Part shown: positions 22,836 through 33,430 of the stretch, piece after piece
How the letters are laid out: every line of letters starts with the position of its first letter
Position numbering within the stretch: the stretch's first letter is position 1
Assembly: GCF_001540865.1 (NCBI RefSeq)
Contig: NC_033621.1
Location: forward strand, 4,031,939-4,095,938
Length of the DNA stretch: 64,000 nt
Reading direction: 5' to 3'
Source: Ananas comosus
Lineage: Eukaryota > Streptophyta > Magnoliopsida > Poales > Bromeliaceae
Notes under the pieces: generated by a model
Databases searched by the model: none
Told to the model about the DNA's origin: nothing
The model's input: the letters and a program-made list of their open reading frames with translations, nothing else
Program-made: the position numbers and the translations under genes

Positions 22836-23605
22836 TTAACAGATTAAACTGAAATTCTCTTGGATTTTTCTTGTTGTCTTACTCTCAGATTTGGGATTTT
22901 CTATTTTATATATGGATTCTTGCAAGATCTTTTGAATTATTTCAAGATCTTCCCCACAAGTACCCTACTCTTGGCACTGTTGCCTTCACTCTTGACCTCT
23001 GTAAGAGTGCAAAGCTTGGGTCAGATATATTATAAATAGCTTCCTCTATTATTTGCTGCATGCTACAGTCTTCTCCTCAAACCAAAAAAGGGTATATTTT
23101 TGAGTTGCACACTTTTTACAGCTGCAGTTACTATCTCTTCATCCTACTAACAGTTGTGCTGTTTTGTAGGTCCTACATTAGCTTCCACTTTACTGCATAC
23201 TCTTGGATTTTTCACTTATTTCTCTTCAAGTTGGTTTTAACAGATTAAACTGAAATTCTCTTGGATTTTTCTTGCTGTCTTATTCTCGAATTTGGGATTT
23301 TTTATTTTATATGTGGATTCTTGCGAGATCTTCTGAATTATTTCAAGATCTTCCCCACAAGTACCCTACTCTTGGCATTGTTGCCTTCACTCTTGACTTC
23401 TGTAAGAGTGCAAAGCTTAGGTCATATATATTATAAATAGCTTCCTCTATTATTTGCTGCATGCTACAGTCTTCTCCTCAAACCAAAAAGGGGTATATTT
23501 TTGAGTTGCACACTTTTTACAGCTACAGTTACTATCTCTTCATCCTACTAACAGTTGTGCTGTTTTGTAGATCCTACATTAGCTTCCACTTTACTGCATA
23601 CTCAC
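22836..23605. repeat. Two ~370-bp direct repeats, 401-bp period
   Basis: 22836-23205 and 23237-23605 are nearly identical; the unit containing catgctacagtcttctcc starts at 23058 and 23459. Each unit holds attataaatagc, a TATA-like site, followed by a CT-rich stretch. There is no credible protein. Confidence 0.85.
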
Positions 23606-23878
23606 AAAGGTTGATTTTCTTTGATTCCTTCTACTCCCCTTTGAATTTCCATACTGGTTAAAATACTAGAGTACTAGAGTATATAAAGTACTAAAGTATT
23701 GCCACTATATCTTATGTGCCTGTAAGATTTCATTATAGGCCAGCATGGTTTATTCATTGTAGGCTAATATGGATTTCACTTTATTGGTTAACTTTGCTGA
23801 CTTTTGTTGGTTCTTAGTATTTGGTTTTTGTTAAACTCTACTGACTTTCTGTTGTTGTTTACTTCACCAATGATTTAA

Positions 23879-24225
23879 GCCTCTCCTTTCTTTCGATTGC
23901 CATTTTATTTCTTGCCCTTCTACTACGCAATGATGATTGGCAGGCATAAAGGATGCAAAATATTAAATAGAAGTTTGGACGGCCTAATTATCGGCCTCTC
24001 CTTTCTTTCGATTGCCATTTTATTTCTTGCCCTTCTACTACGCAATGATGATTGGCAGGCATAAAGGATGCAAAATATTAAATAGAAGTTTGGACGGCCT
24101 AATTATAGGCAACTACTTACTATTTGCATCTATTTGTTGTCTTCTACGCAACACATGATATGCAGGCAGGATGAAATAGAGGATGTAAAATATTGAATAG
24201 AAGTTTGGATGGTCTTATCATGGGC
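23879..24225. repeat. ~115-bp direct repeats (two identical, one diverged)
   Basis: Gcctctcctttctttcgatt...ggacggcctaatta occurs at 23879 and 23994 with no visible difference over about 110 bp. A diverged third copy follows from about 24140 (gcaggatgaaatagaggatg). Confidence 0.8.
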
Positions 24226-24254
24226 AACCACATACTATTTTTAGATCGGTTGGC

Positions 24255-24722
24255 TTGGGGGATGCTTCTTTCACTAATGGACCAATCCTGCTGCATGCCT
24301 TCTTTCATTGCATAAATTACTTGCCTGTATTAAATACTATTGTTGAAGATAAAATTGGTTCGTGTAATTTTACTATCTTTGGAAAGTTTGCACAAGATTT
24401 GGTTCGTTCTCCGGCTCAGAATCTAGCCACTTTATCCGGTTCAGATAAATTTACTCTTCCACTAGTAGTAAAAATAATTATTGGCGAAAAACACATCTTT
24501 CAAGTGATACCCAACACACCGAAATTTAAGTAAAGTCTTCCTTCTTTAAGGTGTTAAAAATTTTTACTCAAAATTTGGACATGAGAGGTAAGTCCCCTCC
24601 AAAAAAGAAATTATTTATTGAATGTGAAGAGCAACTTGATTCACGTACTACCAACAAACAAATCCACAAAGACTTATTTGAAGAGGCATCACTAGGAGCC
24701 ATCGTTTCATCAAAGTAATAAA
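24255..24722 (+). pseudogene. RPA1-like (replication protein A, OB-fold) fragment, broken
   Basis: The 92-codon frame includes VEDKIGSCNFTIFGK, then LPLVVKIIIGEKHIFQV. This is the pattern of the C-terminal OB fold of replication protein A large-subunit-like proteins, which bind single-stranded DNA and in plants are often carried by Helitrons. After KFK the frame meets a stop. Skipping 20 nt (taaagtc...ctttaag, bounded by a tttaag repeat) restores a tail (KIFTQNLDMRGKSPPKKK...) ending at TAA 24720-24722. The upstream zinc-ribbon cysteines and N-terminal OB folds are missing. I saw no Helitron ends. Read as a degraded relic. Confidence 0.6.
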
Positions 24723-26141
24723 ATTATAACTTCTATATATTTTATAGTTATGGTTATTGTAATTTTGTATAATTTCTTTTAATTTTTATATAATTTTGTT
24801 AAAACAGTTCTGTATAACCTGCTGCAGACTTAGATAAAATCCAACCTGCAAAAGGCGTCGCCTTATGTAATGTCTGGTGTTAATTTATTTTCATATATAA
24901 TGACATTCTTTATATATAAGATAGTTTGTTTTAAATGCCACTAATTGATTTGCACGTTAGACGAAGATTCACCAAATGAAGATTGATTTGCTGATTACTT
25001 ACATTTACAATGTGCTGGTTTGTTTGAAGCTCTATTTTTAAAACTATCATTGTAGTTTAAAACTATGACAACTCATTTCAGATTTGCATTTTGGTTTAAA
25101 ACTATGTGGCTTTCTTTATTTCGGATTTGTATTTTGGTTTAGAACTATGTGCTGGTTTGTTTGAATATGCATTTTGATCTTGTGCCTACTAAGGTTATTG
25201 GCTTTTAGATTTCATATATTTTGCTATGTACCTGATTGTGTTGTCCTTTCCAAAACTATATCAACTCATTTCAGATTTGTATTTTCGTTCTATTTGAATG
25301 TGTATTTTGATCATTGTGGTTTAAAATTATGTGCTGGTTTAAGACAAGTGAAATGATGATTAATGTTGCTGATTACTTACCTGTATTATGGTAAAAATGT
25401 ATTTTGCATGAAGTTTATTAGTTACTATTATTACTCCATTTAAAATAAGTGTATAATGTTGCTGATTACTTACCTGTATTATGGTAAAAATGTATTTTGC
25501 ATGAAGTTTATTAGTTACTATTATTACTCCATTTAAGATTACTGTCCAATTTATGAGTGACTGTATTGCTTTTCACCTATTGTCATTCTTTCTTACTTTC
25601 ATATGTTCTCCAAGTAGGGTAACAATTCCACATTATACACTTATTTTAACTTCTAATTAGTTGTCATTTAAGGTAAATATTTATTTGCATATTATATAAT
25701 TACATATTTTATTATCATTTTAAAATATATATTAAAATAATTAGTAATCATTCAAGCTAAAAATTACATATTTTGTTGTCATTCCATATTTTTGCTCGTA
25801 TTTACTTCCAGTAAAGTCTTTAATTTTTTTTTCGTAGCAGCAGTATATAAATAAAGGATTATCATCCATTTTAGGTAGAACCAATTCCTCATTGAAAGCA
25901 TAGAGCAGTATGTTTCCCTTTCAAAGAGCAGCATCTTCTTTCCAGATCATTTCTACCAAACTATCTTTTTAAAAGTTTTCATTTTGTGGCACTGTTAGAG
26001 AAGAATGAAGAGATCTCATTTACTATTCGAAACAAATATGGAGAAATCCTTACAAATATTTTACGAAACATCAACCCTGCATTTACCAATCAGCACAAAT
26101 CTTCTAGAAGAATTACAAGCATTTACAGATCTCTGTTGATA
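24723..26141. other. Intergenic AT-rich region with one tandem repeat
   Basis: 25362-25444 is repeated at 25457-25539 (aatgttgctgattacttacctg...). Phrases such as ttggtttaaaactatg also recur at 25050-25340. The rest shows nothing recognisable. It forms the 3' flank of the DUF6737-like gene. Confidence 0.55.
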
Positions 26142-29100
26142 CTAGTCCTCGACTTTTCTACTACCGTACGTATCTTCAATACCGTTCGTCACCCTTCTCC
26201 GCCGCTCAGCTATCATATCCGAGTATGCCTGTAAATGCGAAGATTAAATACAAAGAATTAAAAACCAACAAGTTTTTGATCGTTCTGACGTAAGTAGTCG
26301 AAGAAGAATGAATTAGACAGCAAAGCTTCTAACTTGGCTTTATTCAGTTCCACGGAACAACTTGGACGGGCATGAAAAGATGGAACTCCTAGCATTTTCG
26401 AACTAGACGTCTATATTCTGTGCCTCAAAAAACATGCATTAACATATATAGTATCTATCTCCCATAAAGACATACATAGTATCTAAAAGGAAATTTATGA
26501 TCTAACAAATGCTAGCTAGTAGAGATGATTACGTAGTATTTCGTCATGAGCTATAACTTCAATCACACTAAATGGGTCAAAAATAGTAATCTAATACTTT
26601 CACAACCAGTGGATTGCCTTTGGTCGCTGAACTTATCCACAAGTTTCACTTAGGTAGTTAAAATTTAATTTAAAATGCAATTAGTTAATAAACTAGAATA
26701 TTCCAATAGGGTGTCACTTAATCAATCTGCGTTTAGTTTTCCTAATAATGGAATCTTGCATGAATCTTTATACATGTAAATTCAAGATATATTATGGTGA
26801 TAACGTGGCAACTGATTCAGCTGCCACATTATTTTGGAAGTACTCTGATAAACTGAACATCATAATATGGTGCCTTAAATCAACAACCAAATCATCTCCA
26901 AAAGATGAAGCGGCAAGTGAGATGGGGTGGCAAGTAAAATACTAGCCACATCATCTTTCTGTTAGGGAAACTTAAAATTTGATGGACTGGGCACTACAAA
27001 AATAAATGCTACATGGAATCTATGTTAAGAATAGAAATTAGCATATCTAAACGTACTAATTCATGATATGCTGTTTGCAGCAACTTCTTAAAACTTTGTG
27101 CAAATATTTTGATTACTTAATTTCGAGAAACAGTAAGCCTTAAGGTGCAAACATAAGAGAATATAATATATATAAATATATGGAAAATGGTATAGTACAA
27201 TGAAACTTCCTGCCTATGATAAGTAACTTTTTCTATTTGCCATCTTAAGTACTAAGTTTATTAATCTCCAGAATCCTTGTTTTGTTATTTAGTCTCCTTC
27301 ATGACATGACGTTGAATTATCTAATTGTATTTTAAGGGCCTGTTGGACCAGGCTAGAGCTTCTGTGGAAGTATTGTCTGCGTAAAGCTATTCAAATAATC
27401 ACTAGCAGGTTTTTCAGCTTCAGTTACTTTTCATGGTAGAAAACCAACCTATTCCAAAAGCCACGGAAAACAAATAATAAAACTAAAAATGTTGAGCAGC
27501 ATCTCCAATAATGGGACGGAAATGTATAGGAAACGTTCGTATCGTCCTAACTTTCTGCCAGACACAATTTACTTTGTACTCATTATCCTAGGATAACTGG
27601 ACAACCCCAACTAAATAGATTTTTCCCCCTAGAAAAGCAACGCCATAGAAGAAACAGATCTAGAAGACAAGATGAAGTCGTATCATTTTCAGATCCAGAA
27701 GTTAAAAAAGATGATATGAGATAAGTAGCTATTTGGTACCTACACATAATAATTTCTATGAATGGGTTTATAGTTGTTTCATAATTCTCAAGCTATTTGT
27801 GAAGCTCGGCTTAAACTAATCAAGTGTAAATGAAGCTCAAATGGAAATTCCATATATGATTAAACAAGCAGGTTAGAGATACACCAACCAAGTGCTAGTG
27901 AACGTGAATGGGAATATATCGTGTATTGTTTGATAGAATTAAAATGGCAAGTCAATAGGCAGAAGGAGGTACTTATTGACTAATAAGTATTCCAAAACCA
28001 TTCTGACCAGCTAAAGCTGAAACTAAATAGCAAATTCAGATAAGAGAACTCAGTAAAAGCAGTTGGCGTGCCATCTCAACAAGGATATGATGCAAACCTT
28101 TGGATATGAGTGTAGAAAGAGGTACCACCATGTACATATCAAGACAAAGACTGCAGAGGTAATTAGTATGGAATGGATGAGTATCCAGCTACAGCCAACT
28201 ATACTAACGCCTGTAAGCAATATAGTCCACGGTTGACACCTAAAGGAAGAAAGAAAGACAGATTTATAACCAAGAAGATGGTCTATTATAAAGAGTGGGA
28301 GCTACAGAACATAAAAATGAAGAACATGCAGGAAAATATACTATGTAGCAAATATCAATTCATTAGTCAGAGAAGCTAAGCTGATATAGAAATAAAAGAG
28401 CAATAAATAATAAAATCACACTGATAGGACTTGCTTAGTTTATTTGACACCTCAAATCAAAGATATCCTTTTATACATAGCCACAAGATCATTCTATTCT
28501 TTCCCGCGATTTGCATCACCATTATTTATTTTCATCTTCCTCGCATAAAGCAATCGGACAGAAAGGTCTATTCCTCTCTTCACCATCCAACTACCACTCT
28601 TGTGGTTAGCGTTTAATCACTTAGTCGCCCTGTGGTTTCAAAAGTTGCAGTAACCATCCTATGGTTGTTATTTCCATTATCCATAAGATACTCTAGTTAG
28701 GCCCATTAGAGGGATTTTTGGGCGACTACTGCTACAGAGGTTTTTAATTGGAAAAATAGACATTCAAAATTTTTATTTATAAAATTAGACTTACGCGGTG
28801 AATGATTTACCGCTTCTAGAAACCAGCGTTTTTACTAAACTTACATATTTTCTACATCCAAACTCCAAAAGATGTATAACATTAAACAATAATAATAATT
28901 TTAACGTTTTGAGAAAGCGGTAAACAGTTTGCCGCATTTAAAAAGCGGTGAATCATTCACCGCATATGTAACACCCCATACTTTTAACTTCTTATTTTGA
29001 CTCCAATTTACTTTAAGTTTGGACCTTTTCGTAATTTCGGATCTTCGAGGGACTCAGTGGCATATTGTTGCTTAATTAGTCCCTAACTAATTAGGCCCTT

Positions 29101-31858
29101 TCTTTTGATACGAGCCCCCCCACCCGATCCATCTCTCTCTCTTTCGCTCGATCCCCCTCTTCCCTCTACGCCCGTACGACCTCCGCCGCTTCCCTTGTGC
29201 ACGCGCGACGACATCCGTTCCCTATCGTCGTCGCCGTCATCCGTAGCCGCGTCCACCGCATTTCTCATTGGCCATTATTTTCTTTTGGTTTGTTATCGAC
29301 GGAATCTTGTCGTCGTCTTCACCGTTTTCGAGAAGGTTTTTCTCCTTCCCTCATTTTACCTTTGTATCGGATCTTGTGATCACCCAACCTCTCTATTCGT
29401 CGTTATATTTTATTATTTTGAATACTCGTTTCTTGATTATTGAAAATTGAAATCATTAAAATCTAACTTCGTAATACCTAATCCTCGTCGTTTGAGCAGC
29501 TTAATTTTATATATTGTATCCTCTGTATGATCTTGTTGCTTAATACTTCACATACTACACATTTATTGGAATGTCCGCTATGTGTTCGGCAAAATGCCTA
29601 AGAGAAAGCATGTGTTGTTTTGTTTTGAAATCTTTATCCCATTCGATTGTAAATCGTAAAATTGTTTTATATATGTATTAAACCCTCTGTTTGAATATTA
29701 AAATCCTCGTTTATTATTTAAATTTCCGTTCATGTTATCTTCTTGGATTAATCCAAATCCTTCAAAACCTCCTTCATCCTTTTGATCGCTATTTGAGGTT
29801 CGTCGAAATTATTGTTCTAAATCCCTTTGCGCCCCATCCCGACCTAGTTGCATATAATTATATTATCTTTGCATGTTCATTTTAGTTAGCTTATAGAGAA
29901 TCGCGTGTCTCTATTTTAGGTTCCGACGATTGAATTTCTACACAGTTTCGACTGGATATCTTTTATCTTTGAAGCTGCGTTAAGGTAAGCGACCGGACAC
30001 CTGTGAGTTTTTGTAAAATAATTTAGGAATAATTTGATTGTGTAAAAATCTTTGTTTTGTAGAATTAAAAATTAAGGGTTAAGCGTATATCAAATATTTT
30101 TGCAAACTGAGTTTCAAATGTGATTGAAGGGCTTTCTTTAACAAAGAATTTTGAAAGTTGATTATCTGTTCTGTAAGTTAGTGACTGGATAATTTTGAAT
30201 TAAAATGTCTCTTGGTATTCTGCTATGCTAATGTTGGCCATGTCGACATGTACTTTGTTATAGAAGCAAGCTTCGTCTTTGTTTGCGCCTTCGGGTGCCT
30301 GCGCCTACCGCGCCTTTGTTTTGTTTGCGCCTTCGGGTGCCTCTGTTTTGTTTACGCCTTCGGGTGTCTTTGGATCTTGCCAACGGATCATAAGATATAG
30401 TTAAGTACCGGAGACAATATTTATTTTGTTTATATGTCGAAAGGGAAATGCTTTGAAAAAAATTATAGTTTCAATCCGATCCGAATTTGAAGTTTTGATG
30501 AATTCTTGTTTTCTTAAATTTTGCAAATTAAAACCAGTCGCTTGAATTAATTTGTGTATCTATTTATTTGTATGCTTAATCCGACTAATGTGGTGTATGA
30601 TTGCTTACCCAGGTACTGAGACCGATTCGCAGGGCGGGGCTGGGAGCGAGTGAACGTTAGATGTAGCTAGATTTGATTCTAGCCTCTTCGTCTTATTTCT
30701 ATTGCATTTAGATATGAACTTTGAACTTCGTAGATAATCATTGTTTATCTGTTTCTACTTTGTTATTTCATCGTACCCATATTTGTTACTTAAAGCACTA
30801 GTTAGACTAAATTTTGTTTGAATTGCATAATAAACTATAGTTCTGCTTATATGTGATTTTCTTGATTCTAGTTGAATTTAAATTGATGACCTCATCTTTC
30901 AACAGTTTGGATTTCTATTTTTATGATCATCTTTGTATGTAATTTGTCTGATTCTGAAGTCTTGCATATTTACTAAATTAGTAGATATGCGACGTCTGTC
31001 ATGCCTCGGGTTTGGGGCGTGACAGCATAAGATTAAGATTAGTTTCGTAAATAAACATTTTGAAGAACTATTTTCATAATTATAATATTTTTTTAAGCCT
31101 ATTAATAAAACTAATTCCCCATTAGAAAATAGGATGTGCTAGTCAGGTGTGTCAATTTGAATATAAAAAAGAAGGGCTTACTTACTTCACATAGATACGG
31201 GGAAAACAATGTTAGAGTTCTATCAAAAATCTTGCAAATACCCTGAAATTAGATAGCAAAATCGAAACTTTTGAAGTTCAAGTACCTTTTTCAAAGGCCT
31301 CTAAGATTAGGTAGTAAAACTAAACCTTTTTTGAAAATTAGATGCCTATTTTTAGATATGCTATTATTTTCTACCATCTGCAAATGCGCAATTGTCCAGA
31401 GAAATGTGGTTCCGCATTTCTCCCTACTTTACGACTTAACTCCCCAAATTTTCCGTAGAAATGACACATCCTAATTTGGGCTAACTCCTTATGAAACCCC
31501 AATTCGATTCAATCTCACAAAACCGTACAAAAATTGAAGCGCAAGGATCGATCGCTCACCACGCGGGTTTGGTGTCCCAAACGGAGTCGTACTCGAGGGA
31601 GAGGTAGTTGAGGTATCCGTCCATGTCGTCGACGACCCCGTCCTCGTCCAAGAACTCCGACCCCTCCCGCCGCCTCCCGCCGCCGCCTCCGCCGCCGGAG
31701 CCGCGGACGAGGAAGAGGGAGCGTGGCGGAGCCGAGGTGGAGCTCGGGGACGGAGGGGGAGAGGGGGAATGGAGCTTCGGGGAGGGGATTCGATGGGGAT
31801 TGGGGAGGGATTGGGGGAGAGCGATAATGGGGAGGGGGAGGAGAGAGAGCGCGCCCAT
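26142..31858 (-). CDS. DUF6737-like small plastid membrane protein (3 exons)
   Basis: Exons on the minus strand: 31858-31560, 28239-28098, 26228-26142; 175 codons, frame consistent, GT/AG at both introns. Residues 1-70 are Ser/Pro-rich and Gly/Arg-rich with no fixed motif, as in a chloroplast transit peptide. An acidic stretch and YLNYLSLEYDSVWDTKPAW follow. Exon 2 encodes CQPWTILLTGV and two hydrophobic segments ending WWYLFLHSYPK. Exon 3 gives AYSDMIAERRRRV and the stop. The WDxKPxWCQPW-TGV core fits my recollection of DUF6737, a cyanobacterial/plastid family of unknown function. Location in a plastid membrane is inference. The start is the first ATG after a poly-T/A-rich leader. Intron 1 holds a complete solo LTR. 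Confidence 0.88.
28967..31024. mobile_element. Solo LTR, 2058 bp, 5-bp TSD GCATA, inside an intron
   Basis: It runs from TGTAACACCCC to GGGGCGTGACA, with inverted ends starting TG and ending CA. GCATA lies directly on both sides (28962-28966 and 31025-31029). No internal domains are present, so the full element was lost by LTR-LTR recombination. It contains three tandem gcgccttcgggtgcc-like units at about 30281-30370 and a CT-rich putative leader near 29120-29240. The end motifs suggest Ty3/gypsy. Confidence 0.93.
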
Positions 31859-33351
31859 TTTTTTCTTTTTTTTGTTTCTTTTTTTTGTTTTTTTTAACAC
31901 TTCTCCTGGGTTTTGGGTTAAGAAGCTTGTTATTTATTTATTTATTTATTTGGGCAATTTTCAAACGTGCCCTCAAAACTTTAAAAATATCAGAGTGCGC
32001 CTTTAAAGTTTTCAATAAAAAATGACAAATTTATCCTATTTAAAAATTTATAGGATGATTTTGAAAAAAAATCCATGATTGGCTAAATTACTAATTTGGT
32101 CTCTTATTTAACTGTAAGGAAAGAAGTAATAATCTTGCCACTGAAATGTTACAGCATGAAAATGAGAGAAGATTAGAAGCATTTGATTTTTCTTTTTTTA
32201 GCCTTCTAAAATATAAAATTGACTGCTTTTGGGAGTGCAACACTAATCAAGAAAAAAAATAAGAAAAACACTTTACTAGAACTCGTGGAGATAAATAAAC
32301 AATGACACAAATTTAATAAAACTAAAAGAAGTTACATGAGCATAGATTCATCTTAACATGTTGATCAATGATGAGAATAACATCAGTGTTTTGAAACTAC
32401 ATCACCGTTCATTTACATTGCTTCGTCAACAGAATCGAGAAAAGGGAATAAAAATTATTCTAGCAAATCAGCTAGTTAGAACACATCTACCACAGCCAAA
32501 AAAGGGGGCATGACCTTGCAGAAACTATGAACAACTTAATGAGAAGAAGCTATGGATTCACCAACCTTATTTCTAAAGAGAAGTTAGAACAATTCCATAT
32601 AATCTTAGATCCAAACAGAAAGATCAAACCAACATAACCGAAGAGGCAAAAAAAGAGAGAGAGAGGGAGAGAGAAGATAAAGAGGGAGGAATTTGGTTCC
32701 TGGAGTAGCCAATTTGACCCTGTGCAAAGAAAATATTACCGGTTAAATCACAGCATAGCATTTTTTTTTTTTGTTGTGTGTGTTGAAAATAGAATACATG
32801 GATAACAGATCAAACAAACACAAGCACTTAAATCCCGTGAGCGTCAAATAACATAATAATAATGCACAAGATGAAAAGAGAAGTTGGATTGAATGGTCAT
32901 GAAAATGTTTGTGTATATAAAAAGTTGTTGAAACTGATATATTCATATAACCAAGAAACACACCATCAAAGTGAAATGAGTAAATGGGATCTCCAAACAG
33001 TTTTAAGTCATATATATATGAAGGATAACTATGCCTATCCAACTCTTTATGTGCTATCATGATCATATGGATTAGAATTGTTAACAAATAGTGCATATAA
33101 TAACATTTGAATGCAGATGAGATAGATAATAGCTATCATATGCCTGCAGCTATAAATGTGAAAACTCATGGATCAAGAAGACTGATTTTATAAATCCTTG
33201 TTTTGAAGCTTGATTGTAACAATGGCATGCAATAAATATAGGAATGAGTACCATTCTTATTTTAAGGAATAAAATTAAATATCATCATTTTTGTGGATCA
33301 ACAAGTTCCAATTGTAGTTAAACTAGAGAAAACAAAATTGCTTTCTAATCA
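31859..33351. other. Intergenic region between two minus-strand genes
   Basis: It includes the DUF6737 gene promoter side (TTTA tetranucleotide repeat about 31930-31950) and a (GA)n tract at about 32655-32675. No TATA box was convincing and no further gene was seen. Confidence 0.5.
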
Positions 33352-33357
33352 TTTATT
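33352..33357 (-). terminator. Poly(A) signal AATAAA of the response-regulator gene
   Basis: On the minus strand AATAAA lies about 75 nt past the stop codon at 33431. The distance is reasonable, but it is a single short motif in AT-rich DNA. Confidence 0.4.
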
Positions 33358-33430
33358 GCATCTAAACATTGAAATAGGAAATTATAAAATAGATGAATTA
33401 GCTACTTACAAGGTATAGAACTTTCCGCTT

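Noticed and set aside
24830..24870. Ggcgtcgcc as a Helitron 3' hairpin
   Set aside because: The stem is too short and is not followed by CTRR at the right distance.
31608..32006. 132-codon plus-strand frame opposite the DUF6737-like exon 1
   Set aside because: It is antisense to a supported exon, and the Pro/Arg/Glu-rich content simply mirrors it.
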